Numbered from the stretch's first letter, positions 47,195-58,941 are shown. The stretch: DNA of 64,000 bases from Pholiota molesta (GCA_014925825.1 JACGCK010000023.1:434001-498000), one strand, 5' to 3'. Numbers and translations: made by a program. The notes: generated by a model not told the origin, from the letters alone.

Positions 47195-48620
47195 TCACAT
47201 AGTCTGAGGTGCCTCATCACCATCACCCTCCCCTTCATCCTCGTCGTCCTCGTCTTCGATGATGTCCTGACTGGTGGTCTTGGCCTTCTTTCTGGAAATG
47301 CCTGCATCAGATCTAACCTTCCGCTTCTTGCCCTGGACCTCTCCCGCTTTGAGCTTCGCTTGGTAAGTGACCTCGCGCTCCTTCTTCTCCGCCGGCGTTA
47401 ACTTGACAAATTTACATGCACCCGATTTCAGCGCATCATATAGTTCGGTCAGGGGGGGATAGAAGTACTGAGCTCACTAGGGTTGACGAATTTGTCATAT
47501 GTCCAACCCTCGAGCACCACACCATAGCGTAGCACAATGTCTTCTTCGTAGTGGCAATAATTCATAACTGCCTTCGCGTTGCCCGTAATTTCAACTAAGG
47601 ATGAAGTCAGAGAGTCGTTCCAACATCAGATCATTTGAACACACCTAGTGATGTTGAGATCATGTACCGGATCTCCGATTTCAAATAATCAGCCTTCTTC
47701 TTAGAGGTATTCAACATATCTATATGGCATCAGAATTATCAGATGGAACTAAAACAGAATCCGAACACTGAACACTCACTAATGGGATCGCACCCAGCAA
47801 TTGCAAACGCTTCGATCTTGGTCCCCACATCGTGGCTGTTCCACCGATTGGATACCGCAAGGCGCATGTAATTGGCCAGTGCCTCCGAGGTGAAGAACCA
47901 CTGCGGCTTGATGTGGTAGGTGGCCGTGTTACGGACAAGGCAAAAGAATCCCTCCAGACCGACACGGACTTTCAGACCCTCAATCTATTGAACATGTATA
48001 AGAACAGTTAATGTGATAGTAGATAACCCACATACCAAGAGAATTATATTGCGCACAGTGTTCGCAAAGTCTTGAATACGACCACGTGGAGAAGGGCGCA
48101 CAACGCGCTTCGAAGTGTCGATGTTCTCTTTAAACTCCCGAACAACGTCTTCGCGTTCCTCTTGCGTAAGGGAATTATACTCTTGCTGGTATGTGCGCTG
48201 AATGTCCATGAGTGATATCGTCTGTCCTTCTAAAAAGAAGTCAGGAGTATATTCAATAAAATGTCACAGAAAGATAGATAACACACCTTCGCGCAATTCA
48301 TTTGCCTTGAGGCTTATGAATGCGTTATGAGGATTGACTTTCTCGTGATGGTTAATCATGCGTGCTCCGCCATGAAAGAAGGCATCTAGGAAAAAGCGAG
48401 GTTTTTTGTTGAAGCGCTCAGCAAGTTGATTCGCCGTTTGCTGAGTAGCATCGAACCATTCCTGAATAGCCACATCGATCTCAGCCTGATTTTGCGCACG
48501 GACAGCTGCATTTGCTTTCTGCTGCTCTGATGGGATTGGTGGTAACTTAGCGCCTGTATTTTTCGAGCGGATACGAGGAGCGCTAGCGGACTTGATTGTA
48601 GCAGTATAGAGGGAGGACAT
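47195..48620 (-). CDS. KDZ-element accessory protein A, unknown function
   Basis: Five exons from the ATG at 48620, all in frame. Blocks include EWFDATQQTANQLAERFNKKPRFFLDAFFHGGARMINHHEKVNPHNAF, LTQEEREDVVREFKEN, RPSPRGRIQDFANTVRNI, GLKVRVGLEGFFCLVRNT, HIKPQWFFTSEALANYMRLAV, DVGTKIEAFAIAGCDP and EITGNAKAVMNYCHYEEDIVLRYGVVLEGWTYDKFVNPSELST. The C-terminus is Lys-rich then acidic (GKKRKVRSDAGISRKKAKT, EDEDDEDEGEGDGDE), suggesting a nuclear, possibly DNA-associated protein. The pattern is one I associate with repeated agaricomycete transposon genes, without a known function. It lies downstream of gene B on the same strand. Confidence 0.7.
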
Positions 48621-48815
48621 GATGGCCACAAGTACATAAAAAAGACGGAGGTGTAGACGACAAATATATATACGGTATAGATACTACAGGCGACCCCGAT
48701 GCTCTCCAAGAACTGTGTAGCATATGAAACTGAAAATGCGAATATTAGAATCAAAATGAAACACACATAGTTGAGAACATACATATGAACGCTCCTCATT
48801 TTCCAATTCCATGAA

Positions 48816-50387
48816 CTAAGGTTCCTGATCAAGAAAAATGGCCTTAGCAATTTTATTTGTAAATTCGGGTGGAACCCCGACACGTCTCAGTTCGCGATCG
48901 AGATTTTCGAGATGCGGATTGTAAAGCAGCATGGCGCGGATGCAGCCTTCCAACTCATCAAATCCAAGGAGCTCTAAACAGAGCACGAGCATAGGCATCG
49001 GCTGAGGGGAAGGTGCACGATCAGCCTGTTCATGGTAGTTACGGTCGCGCGAACTTCCTTCCTGGAAAAGCGAGCCGCTTTGAGAAGCTGGAGGCAAGAA
49101 AGGGGTCAGATCGGGGCGAGCTGATGGTGTGCTATTCTGGCGGGGAGTAGACCTGCGGATAGTGACGTTGATTTGTTGACGAGGCTGTGAGTGAAGAGGA
49201 GTCGATATTGGAGGCATGGATACGGAGGATGACTGAGCACGGGTGGGTGTGGGATGAGGAGTTATATTGGCTGTTCTGCTAGGTGTATGAGGGGAAAGAG
49301 GGAATGCGGTGGCGATTAGTTTAGCTCCAGACTCTAAGAAGCGGACACGACCCTCCAAATGATCGTTTTCTGCCTCAAGGAAGGCGATCCGGGCAGATAA
49401 GCGCTTCCTCTCCTCCTTGGAGAGGGCAAGTTTCTCATGTAAGTCAATCAGGCCGAGTTCTTCAGGCGTAAAATCACCCTCTTCAGTGGGGTAAACATCC
49501 GAGGCAGAGGACGTCTGTGAAGCCGGCAAAGGAGCAGAAGGGGCAGCAGGCAAAGGGGCAGGAGGGGCAGAAGGGACAGCTGGTGAGCGGTAATCAGGAG
49601 ACTGGCCTGGATAGATATAACGCGATGTGTTCGGCTCAGGGAAAGGAAACATGGTAGTCGAAGGGAGGACCAAGTTGGGCTGTGGGATGGGCAGAGGCCG
49701 CTGCAAAAATGACCAGCCGAAGGTTTGATTGCCATGTCGTACCCAGTCCGCGACAGTAGGCACGCCTACTTTCTCAACGTAATCCTGGCAGATGTTTCGA
49801 AGCCACGGTTCGAGATTCGGGTTATTGGCGAGAAAAGCGGGTGGAAAGTAGACGTGATTCTTGATATACTGTGGTAGTGTTGGGGATCCAGGAATAACGG
49901 TACCCTTGCAGCGCATCAGTAGCGATGTTGAGCCTGTCATGCGATCGAGCGCCGTAAGCTTGTGAAGAAAAAAGATTAGGGAGACTACAATATAAAATAA
50001 TGAGCGCTTGCTTACTAGGTCCCAAATCAAAACCTCCATATCGTCACCCAATGCCTTTCGCTCATCCCTGCCTTTCGCACTGCCCTGCGTAGCGTTTTGG
50101 AGTTCCACAAACATGGGGTGGAAACTGTTCGGGTTGAGAAAGTGCTGTCCATCGGAGTGAGTTCCCGCTGCAAACCAGGCCAGATCTGCAGCTGCGAAGC
50201 GCGATTTGTTTGCGAGGAAGAAGAGAGGATGCTGAGGGAAGGCGCCTTGCCAACGACGAAGGTGATGCACGCCAACGGGGTTGAATTTTAACTTTGACCA
50301 GTGAATCAGAGGCCCGTTCCCAGATGTTGGGGCAGGGATGTCAATGCCAGCACCCCAAGGTGGGTTAGAAAGAGGAGGGCCTTGCAT
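48816..50387 (-). CDS. KDZ-element accessory protein B, unknown function, coiled coil
   Basis: A 523-codon frame starting at 50387; a 57-nt intron (about 49961-50017) is probably removed from WDL|LTALDRMTG without changing frame. The N-terminal half (PLIHWSKLKFNPVGVHHLRRWQGAFPQHPLFFLANKSRFAAADLAWFAAG) looks folded and Trp-rich. The middle is Pro/Ala/Ser-rich, then a predicted coiled coil (LGLIDLHEKLALSKEERKRLSARIAFLEAENDHLEGRVRFLESG). The C-terminus ends in a small helical domain (ELLGFDELEGCIRAMLLYNPHLENLDRELRRVGVPPEFTNKIAKAIF). I do not recognise the family. It sits between gene A and the transposase on the same strand, so a role in transposition is plausible. Confidence 0.65.
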   Translation of the reverse strand: MQGPPLSNPPWGAGIDIPAPTSGNGPLIHWSKLKFNPVGVHHLRRWQGAFPQHPLFFLANKSRFAAADLAWFAAGTHSDGQHFLNPNSFHPMFVELQNATQGSAKGRDERKALGDDMEVLIWDLVSKRSLFYIVVSLIFFLHKLTALDRMTGSTSLLMRCKGTVIPGSPTLPQYIKNHVYFPPAFLANNPNLEPWLRNICQDYVEKVGVPTVADWVRHGNQTFGWSFLQRPLPIPQPNLVLPSTTMFPFPEPNTSRYIYPGQSPDYRSPAVPSAPPAPLPAAPSAPLPASQTSSASDVYPTEEGDFTPEELGLIDLHEKLALSKEERKRLSARIAFLEAENDHLEGRVRFLESGAKLIATAFPLSPHTPSRTANITPHPTPTRAQSSSVSMPPISTPLHSQPRQQINVTIRRSTPRQNSTPSARPDLTPFLPPASQSGSLFQEGSSRDRNYHEQADRAPSPQPMPMLVLCLELLGFDELEGCIRAMLLYNPHLENLDRELRRVGVPPEFTNKIAKAIFLDQEP

Positions 50388-51794
50388 TCGGATGTGAGGG
50401 GAGAATGCGTCGCTGCATGGTGGTTTAAAAGAAGGTGCCTAAGCGAGCAGTGGGGTACTGACCATCTGATCCATCGATCTTGCACAAGATCGATCGCGAT
50501 CCCCCCGATCTGGCAGGTGTCCTCCTCACACCAAGTCTTTCTAACAGTTAAACAGAGGTGTAGAGGGCTTTCCAGAGGGTACAAGGACCAGCAAACGTTG
50601 GTGAGGGTGTGTGACACATGTGCAAGGTAGACGCCATCCAAAATTGTCCCATTTTCACACAACATCGTGTCCCGATGCGGTAATTTTGAGTGTACAGAAC
50701 AGCCTCCACTCAATAAATATCTTCCTAAGAGTCTTAATCAGAAATTATGGCAGAAACTAGTAGACAGATTAATACAACCATGTATTATACACTTTTACAA
50801 GCCATTTTTGAAGCAGAATTACACAATTTCATTGACATTTCAGATCAGCACATTCACACAAGTGCAAGTAACTTGTTCGCTTTCTAACTTGATGTATCTC
50901 TTGCTTCATACATACCTCTAGCACAATTAAAGCACTACATAATGTACTTAAGCCAGCAAAAAAAGATTGAGTGTGATCCAACAAAAACCCAGCAAGATCT
51001 TGACTGTCTCGCCTACTAGAGCCATAAAACATATGATTGTCATGCGGAGGTCTTAGTTAGATCGTAAAAATCTTGATCATGCAGGATATATAGTCTTACG
51101 GTATGCGTATTCAATATTCAAAAAGAATTTTGGCAATAGGGCAAGTATTCGTTCTGAAAAGTCAAAAAAGTGAGGGAAGTCATTCGTAGTTGTAGTATAT
51201 AACTCTATGAAGCACTTGATGTTCGTCAAATCCATATCTCATCTTGTTCTTACTCAATCTCTATGAACTTTTTTGTATTTGAAAGATATAGCTTATACCT
51301 ACATATCTGCCGCTCAAAGTATACTTTTTTACTCGAAAATACATGTCAGTGGACTGATTTCGCTTTTTTGGGGTGACTGGTAACATTTTGCCGTATTCCT
51401 GCTTGCTGATGGAGTTTATTCATGAAAAAAAGGCGTAGGCATGTTGAGTACATGTATATTATACTTTACATGGTGTAAATTGGCTCCCAAATGTTGTTCC
51501 GCCTTGCGAAATCCCAAAGACGCTATCAAACGAGGTGAGACGGATGTATTATTTCCACGGGCCGGGTCGCCGGTCAGCAACTTGGTACACTTGAACATCG
51601 TTTTTCAATCCCTCTGACGCTGCGATTTCTCAATGTTCGGACGCTCTTGCATGAAAATCAAGCATATGAATGTTTAAAGCGATAGATTAATCATCTAAAA
51701 TGAGGTGTTAAGGTTTTCTAGCAACTGAACTACAAGATCTGTATCTACAGCAGCTTCCTGAGAGACTTCTTCGTCGTTCCCTCGAAATCAGCAT
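50388..51794. other. AT-rich element interior without a recognisable gene
   Basis: 1.4 kb between gene B and the end of the transposase gene. The part from about 50720 to 51650 is AT-rich with no coding signal; the part next to gene B probably holds its promoter. No repeats or RNA genes recognised. Confidence 0.5.
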
Positions 51795-54700
51795 CTACAT
51801 CTGAAGATGGGACATGCGAAGGTGGTAAAGATGTAAGTAGTGAGACCCAATGTGGTGGGGAATACCTTCACGAAGAGATGGATCGCGACCAATACGTGAT
51901 GCAATATCAAGTCTACCAGAAAACCCATGGAGTTGAGATGTCTTCACAAGCTTCGCAACGACGGTGGTATTGATACGGTCCTGGTATTTCCATTCTTCCG
52001 CGAGGCTATGCGCAAGAGAGGGATTGGTGGTTTCGTGACATTGAATGGCCCGTAAGTAATCAATGTGAGTGTCGAACATAAAAGAGAGGAGGCGGGTGAT
52101 CTCAACGTTCAAACGTAAGATTTCTTCCTTCGCGCGTTTGATACCAAAGTAGTAGCCCATGGCTTCACGACGAGGAGGTTCGGTCCAGGGTAAAGAGCGA
52201 ATGTCGGTGCGAGTGTCTCGGAGTAGATCGAAGTCTGCAACAGTGGCAGCCTTCAATACCGTACTCCACGTCATAGGCTCGCGGGGAGGGATGAGTAGTG
52301 CTGCTGCTTCATTGTAGTGCTTCAATGCCGCATGAATTGCAGTTGCACGCGTGCGTAATGCCTTACTGATTTTCTCGCGTAGCTTGTACCCTGCACAATA
52401 CATTTAGCAATAGTGAAAGAGTGACACAATGTAACTTACCAACGCCATTCATACCCAATTTTGTGAGCTCGAACAACCGCTGCACAACGAGGCGTTCTAA
52501 GTTATCGACGGCACGCCGATAGGATCGTTCGGCAAGCAACTTGCTGGTGCTGCGGTAGATTTCGGAGTCCTCTTTCCAGCGTTCTTCGATACCGTGTTCT
52601 TCCTCGAATCGACGCGTCTCTTCTTCTTTGAGCTGGTAATACGTGAAGGTGGTGCGGTATCGGGTCTTCACATTGATGATTTGTTTGCGAGTGAACCCGT
52701 TAACGATACCGGCATCGAGGTTTTGGAAAGCAACGTTGGCGGCGTCTGATTGGCGTCTAAAATATATGAGCCCAGAAGATGGAATAATTGAATATACGTA
52801 CTTAGCTGAAGTGAGCTTCGCCAGCACTTCCATATAGTCAACGGCTTGCTGAACTTCCTTCGGCTCAGTCTTGAGCGACTGAAGGTACTCTCGCTCGGCC
52901 TGCAGGTATTTCTCGTAGTCGGCATCTGTCGTGTTGAGCTGCCTCGCAAGTGCTGCAAGCTGATGGGAGTCCGAATGGATCTTATCGAGTGCCTGGCGAT
53001 AGTTTTCGAATATAAATTTACCTATTAAAACCGTGAACACGAGGTATATTTTAAAGAATTGGGAGAGAACAACTTACCGGATGCAGCGTGCTTGTCCTGG
53101 TCATGAAAAGCAAAGTGTTCATCAATATGCTGGGCCCGATGATAGGGTAGAGCAAGGCGCGTAACAGACGCCAGCTCGTTCGACTTTGCAAAAGTCCGCT
53201 CGCATTCTTCAAAGTCTTCTAGGCCGACGCCTTCCGTATACATGGGGTGCCAGTGGAGCTGACATCCTCGGTTATGTGCGTGGCCGTGGAATGATGGTAC
53301 AACACCATGGAGACGGAATGCAGCCACCTTGGGCCCGAGAACACTGCGCGAAAGGGTTTTGATGAAGGCGCACATGATGTCGTAGCCCATGCATATGTCT
53401 GATCCATATTGCGCCAACAGGCGATCGATGATGGCAATAGGGTACTTCATGCTATTGCGAGACTATCAGTAAGATTCAATAGACGAAATAAAACACTTAC
53501 AGTTCACCGCTTCTAATCATATCGCACATTACGAGTACATGGCCATGTCGGCATACAGCCAAAAATATTCCTGCAATAGCGAATAGGGCGAACATCTTCT
53601 TGCGAGCTTCGGGCCCGGCAGCTCGCCAGCGTTCGACACATGCGTTTACACATTGCGCGAGCTCATCAATTTCAGTGACGTTGAGCCACGCGACATCTTC
53701 AGTGTTGGTATCGGCATCGGGAAGTGTGCTGTCTTCTTCGAGATCGACACTCGAGGGATCGGGTTGGGGTGGAGCAGCGGAGGATGAGGGTGTAGAAGAT
53801 GGTGATGCGGGTGGCTAAAAGAAGGGAGGACTGAGATTAGGAGGCCTGCGACGCGATGCCCGCAGTACTCACTTTTTTGTTGACTTCGTCCTTGAAGACA
53901 TTTACGGCTTCCGGGGAGATCCATCGCGGCGACGAAGACATGCGGTCATCGTGCCTGACCGATCCCGATCGGTAAGTACTGTCCACGAGCTTGAGAGAGT
54001 TGTTGCCATCCATCGCGGCAAGGAAGCTGAATTTGAGGGGCGGTTCATCAACGGTCTTGTACATACAGGGTGCGCAGACATTTTGAGGCGCCCAGTCACT
54101 GTCTCGTCCCAATGCCTCGGCATGTCGTGCTTGAATATGACGCTGGAGTTCGAGATAACAGTCGTAGGCTGAGCTGATTTGATCCGCAAGGTAGGGTTGA
54201 CGAGGTAGCTTGAGTTTCACATCAGAATTAATCAATACAATGTAAAAAGAGGACTTACTCGATGAATATGGCACAGGGCGCGACTTAGAGCATCTAGGCT
54301 CAGGCGCGGACAGACCCGGCGGAGTTGGCGGTAAATCTCTAGAAGTTCAATGGAGATAGCGAGAGAGGGCCGATCCGGCGATACGCCAAGGAAGCCATTC
54401 CGTACCAATGTCTCATTTACGAACATGACATCGGGGGCGTGCTGGAATTGGCGACAGCCTCGGTCTGATGCAGAAAATATGAGCTAGTTTCTACGGAGCG
54501 AATGTACCACTTACTTCCGAAATTGATCACCTCAATATCCCATGGTGCCTCAAATTGTAGTTGCTCGACCCCGTGTTCCTTCCATTCCAAGTATTTGATG
54601 GCAAGCTGTGGGATCTGGAGCTTCCATGCGTTCACGCGTCGCTGAACTCGATCCTTGCGTGTACGCGTGTCATATCGTTTACTGCATGTGAGGTTAGGAT

Positions 54701-55171
54701 GTGGCATCAGAAGGGAAGTGGCACGTACGAATGGCTCATTCCGTCCATGATATCTTGAAGAATAGCTTCGCCACCTGCATGGCTCTGCAGGAATCCTTCC
54801 TCTCCTGGGGGTAATGCCGTGAGGCCGAAAAACTCCTCATCTTCCCAGTGATCATCATCATCGTCGGCAGATGGTTCGACCGGACCAGCCATGTCGACAT
54901 CCCCATCGGTGCCACCAGCATCTGAGGGGATGAGAAGGGCCTCCCGGGCAGCCCAGCTGAGGACTAGATAGTTAGAAGTTAATGAAAATTCAGCAGATCT
55001 GCGGAGCGGAGAAGACCCACCACTGATCTCGTATGAATGCTTAACCCGTTCCTTTTCTATCTGTGCGAGTGTTCGATTGGCTGTCGTCGAGACCACTTTG
55101 CCTCTTCCTCCCCTGAGACGCGAGTTCCCATAATGAATCTTCACGCCCTTCGAGAGGCCTTGCTTCCCCAT
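51795..55171 (-). CDS. CxC1-type KDZ transposase
   Basis: Cut-and-paste transposase of the KDZ superfamily, about 1,000 residues in nine or so exons, all in frame. The start is the ATG at 55171 (MGKQGLSKGVKIHYGNSRLRGGRGK). An acidic region, then the CxC1-like cysteine region: CRQFQHAPDVMFVNE, VCPRLSLDALSRALCHIH, and NVCAPCMYKTVDEPPLKF. The RNase H-like core shows AAMDGNNSLKLVD (first Asp), ICMGYDIMCAFIKTL (second Asp), HGHAHNRGCQLHWHPMYTEGVGLEDFEECERTFAKSNELASVTR (the acidic residue is the E in this block) and YHRAQHIDEHF. A helical C-terminus ends at HLRMSHLQM. No broken codons, so the protein could be active. It is the probable driver of the element. Confidence 0.88.
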
Positions 55172-55427
55172 GGAAAGGGATGTCTCACACGGCCGGATCG
55201 GGGACAAGGCAGGAGGAAGGTGGGCGCTACGAGGGCCGAAAAAGGCGGGTTAGCCTATCAAGACACGTGGTTCGGACATGCCCACATACCAGTCTAAAAC
55301 GGCCGCTTCACTGCGAACCATGTGGAATGAGATAGGGGCCGGGCAGTGCTGGAAATGGGGATCAGGAGACCATTACACGTGTTTCGATGATGCGCGTACC
55401 TAACTCGGGAGTCGGATATTGCATCAA
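55172..55427. other. transposase promoter region of the KDZ element
   Basis: About 255 bp between the transposase start and the right inverted repeat. It should hold the transposase promoter. Nothing further identified. Confidence 0.4.
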
Positions 55428-56432
55428 AGCCATATGGGGGAGCGATGTTCACATCAGGTGGAGCAGGGGTGGGCGGGAGCAGACACTAGCGAGTTTCGGC
55501 GCATCAGCACATGCGCATGATTGATAAGATAGCAAAATTACCATATTCAGAAAGATGGTTCGAATAATGGCTGGCGGGGCAACGCAGGCGGCGGCGGCAG
55601 GAGCGACAGCGGCCAAAGGCCAGGCAGAGTGCGAGACAGGGGGCCGAAAGCACGATGGACGATTGTAGGTCAATGATAGGGATAAGTAACGTCCGCCAGC
55701 GGGTAGTGAATGGGGGAGAATGGCAGCGGTTTGATCTGTTGAAGGGCGTCGAGTGAATAGAGGTCATGAGCGGCTGGCTGGAGCAAACAACGAGCAGACT
55801 TGGCCATGAGCTGGCAGCCAACTCTGGGTGCCGGTGGTAAGAGGTGGTTTGGAACGAGGTAGACGGGCGCCAGCACCGAGAGAGACTGTGTGAAGGGCGA
55901 GGAGGATGTCAATGGGAATGAGAGAGTGCGCCAGGCGTTGTGGGTGAAAGTTGTGTGGAAGACGGGGCGGGAGGGCGCGCGGAGGGGGATGGCAAGAGGG
56001 GATGGCGGGCCGAGCGGGAGGACACTTGGGAATGGCGGAGGGGAAGCAACTACCGTGCGCCAGGCATTGTGGGACGAAGGTTGTGGGGAGGGAGGGCGCG
56101 GGGTGGGCGGCGGCGGCGGCAGGGGAAGGCGGGGGGACGACGGGGGGGACGGCGGCGGCGGCGGCGGGGCAGAGCGGGAGGACACACGGGACGAGGCGGA
56201 ACGGCAGCCGGCAGCAACTGTACAGTTGTCGGAAGGAGCCGAGAGCACGGGAATGACGGTGTGGACGGGGCCGCGGGAGAAGGTAGCCGGTGAGGGGAAA
56301 TTCGACAAAGGCCAACGGTATTGAGCCCAGTCTCCACGGGTAAGCAATATGAGGAAAAGAACGCTTACGGACATGTTTGTAATGATGCGATCATGTCCGC
56401 TTATATGCCGGATAGGGTGGGAACCTTAGGTG
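55428..56432 (-). repeat. right terminal inverted repeat of the KDZ element
   Basis: Reverse of the left repeat; the terminal match reads CACCTAAGGTTCCC on the minus strand from 56432. It is about 100 bp longer than the left copy because of extra sequence, including a GCC-rich block around 56100-56165. The repeated module with CACAATGCCTGGCGCAC occurs at about 56060-56080 and, with one change (CACAACGCC), near 55930-55950. Confidence 0.85.
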
Positions 56433-56776
56433 AAAGAAGTCGCGATGAAGCTGGTGGTTAATTCTTATATGGGACCGTGATCGAGTTCAAGTTTACGACG
56501 GAAATATAGCGTGTGAATTTTGTAGCAGTGTGTCGCACCCGTTTGGTCGCAGTTACCGGCTTGACTCTTCTCCTTCCCTTAAGCGCCGCCAGTCGCAATA
56601 TGATTATCATTCATCTGATTCTGCCCCGTGGCTCGAATTCTGACGATGTGATTCCCAATCATTTGCGACATGGGCTGGCAGTCTGTTGAGACCAGGCTCA
56701 ATCAAAAGCATCCACGAGAACCGCATAGGAGATGATTTGATTCGATGCTTCCTTCTCTGCAGGCAGAATCGTTCGC
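56433..56776. other. region between the KDZ element and the GH18 gene
   Basis: 344 bp of flanking host DNA that should carry the promoter of the GH18 gene. Nothing else seen. Confidence 0.4.
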
Positions 56777-58384
56777 ATGGACTCTACGACGGCCCATTCT
56801 CAGACTGGATGGTGTTTGACACTCATTCTTGTCTTTCTCTTTCTCCCTCCTGCCTTTTTCACACGAAGGGTTCAGTCCGGATTCAAGCATCACACCCAGA
56901 GGCGGCCGGAAACCCAGTTCAAGCTTGCAGTTTCAAAACTACACTCTGATGAATTGCAAACGCTGTCTCCCCTCAATATCAATTTGTCCCCTCCATTTGG
57001 TTCCGACGAGCCACTTCAGCCAATTTCAGGAGTTTCACGACCACTTCTCATCTTTCCTGATACCGATGCTCCTCAACCTCAAGAACTTTCTCTACCACAT
57101 CTGCGAAAATCTCAATGGAAGATCAATCTCCTGATAAAATGCTTGTGATGGGTTATTACCCTGATTGGCTTGGTTCGACATTTCCTCCACAGCGAGTTGA
57201 TTTCGAACGCTTTGATTGGATAGATTTTGCCTTTGCAGTACCAGACGCCGATCTTACCTTAGGCTGGGACGATCCGGCCGCAGCACAGCTTCTCAAAGAT
57301 TTAGTATTCGGGGCGCACAAGGTGGGGACTAAAGTCAAGTTGAGCATCGGCGATGGACAGGAAGCAAGTAAGGTATTATAATCATTTCCCACTTTTATTA
57401 TGCTTACTGGTTGTCGAGGCATTTCTCATCCGCTGTTGGTCAGATACAAGCAGATGTCATTTGTCAATAACATCGTCGCAGCGTATCAATCTTTCGCGGT
57501 AGATGGCATTGAGATCGATTGGGAATATCCTGGCAGACAAGGCGCTTCGGAAATAATTTTCTTTCCACCGATTCTGCAAACTTTCTCCTTTCCTCCAGCT
57601 CCTACGCTCGACTTTGCCGTCTGCTGCTCGCATCAGTGTTGCTGCCGAGGCTGTGCCATTTGCAGATGACGAAGGCGACGCGATGGTAGATTTATCAGGA
57701 TATGCTGAAGTCCTGGACTGGGCTTTGATTATGAATTACGACGTATGGGGTTGTAAGTAGAAAATCATAACATTTTCTATTTCGAAACTAAGTTACTTAT
57801 GAACAGCTTCATCTAAACCTGGCCCAAATGCTCCGCTTTATGACGCCTGCAACAATTCAACACAACCCAATGCGAATGCTGTGGCAGCATACAATGCCTG
57901 GACTGCAGCAAACTTCCCCGCTAGCAAACTTGTGCTTGGACTGCCATCTTATGGTTACATATCTTCATCGACCGCAACGCACCTTCGAACACGGTTCAAA
58001 TCGAAGAAGAAGAAAAAGAAGAATTCGAAGAGTTCCGCTTTCGTTAGAGTCGTAAGTTCGGATGGCGGTTCCGACCATCAAGTGCAGTTTCGGGAACTAG
58101 TCGAGCAAGGAGCCATTGTAAGATCAACCAATGCCTACGATGGGACGACCGGAGCATTTATAGGAAGTGGAGTTTTGAAAGAATGTGGGATAGCTGTTCT
58201 GACACTCCATACCTGCGCTCCATTACGTCCAGGCAGATCGTAACCTACGATGACCCGGAATCGTTGGAATGAAAGCTGCGTTTGCGAAGGGAGTAGGATG
58301 CTTGGTGTAAACCTGTTCGACATTCATGGTGATTCCGAGCAATGGGACCTTATAGATTCGGTAGAAGATCGATTCTTTAACTGA
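56777..58384 (+). pseudogene. GH18 chitinase-like protein, many apparent -1 frame breaks
   Basis: Glycoside hydrolase family 18 cleaves chitin beta-1,4 links by substrate-assisted catalysis. Blocks in order: a signal-anchor-like segment (CLTLILVFLFLPPAFF), LVMGYYPDWLGSTFPPQRVDFERFDWIDFAFAVPD, KLSIGGWTGSK (with one added base), AVDGIEIDWEYPG (DGxxxDWE motif, catalytic Glu present), ARISVAAEAVPFADDEGDAM, LDWALIMNYDVWG, KLVLGLPSYGY and a C-terminal MLGVNLFDIHGD. About eight single-base losses are needed, near 57091, 57352, 57441, 57464, 57549, 57591, 58168 and 58264. All are -1 and in or beside short homopolymers, with no clear nonsense codon. It is either a pseudogene or a poorly polished stretch. 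The start is uncertain: 57115 is an alternative without the anchor. Confidence 0.72.
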
Positions 58385-58941
58385 AATATTCCTGTCTTAC
58401 GGTACCCGACATATTATACCTGGTCTTGGGGCTGGCAGACTTGTGGCAGACAACTTAAAAAGCAATGAAGTCAGTCCAAACACTTGATAAATACCATTCG
58501 TATGTTGAGAATCATAGGGCATTAGCGGGCTACGAATACTAAAGCCTATTATGTATAGTTTTTTTTTTTGGTATGTAGCCGTAGTACTTATGCCAAACCT
58601 CTACAGCCTATAGGTTCACTCTGATTGCTGGAAAAGGAAGGACATGAGTCGGAATGACGTCGTTGAGTAATGACCGCATATGGCAATTGAATCTGTCCAT
58701 TCTTGGCACGCAACGTAATTACAAAAAAATTGCTGATGATTGCCCAATTGGATTTTTTTCAGCGAGATGCGCCGACTCTTTCCCTCGAAACACCAGTTTT
58801 CCACTCGCTGCCACAGAACACATTGATTGGGAGAACACATTGACGCGTTTCACAGTGTGTATTTTCACATCTGACCCATGCTTGAGAAGGCTGAACGCTT
58901 AAAAGTAGCACTAGGCGGTAGCAGATTTGTAGCAGATCTCT
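58385..58941. other. intergenic between GH18 gene and zinc-finger gene
   Basis: 557 bp in tandem orientation, presumably a 3' UTR and a promoter. A T-run lies near 58560. No gene recognised. Confidence 0.5.

Larger units (their letters stand above)
45678..56432 (-). mobile_element. KDZ (Kyakuja-Dileera-Zisupton) DNA transposon, apparently complete
   Basis: A 10.75 kb element bounded by imperfect inverted repeats of about 0.9 and 1.0 kb that share the terminal CACCTAAGGTTCCCACCC. It holds three minus-strand genes: a CxC1-type KDZ transposase and two conserved-looking accessory genes, all open with matching splice phases. No 8-bp target duplication is visible: 45670-45677 and 56433-56440 differ. 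No frame breaks were found inside, unlike many host genes here. This suggests a recent or high-copy element that may be able to move. Confidence 0.85.
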
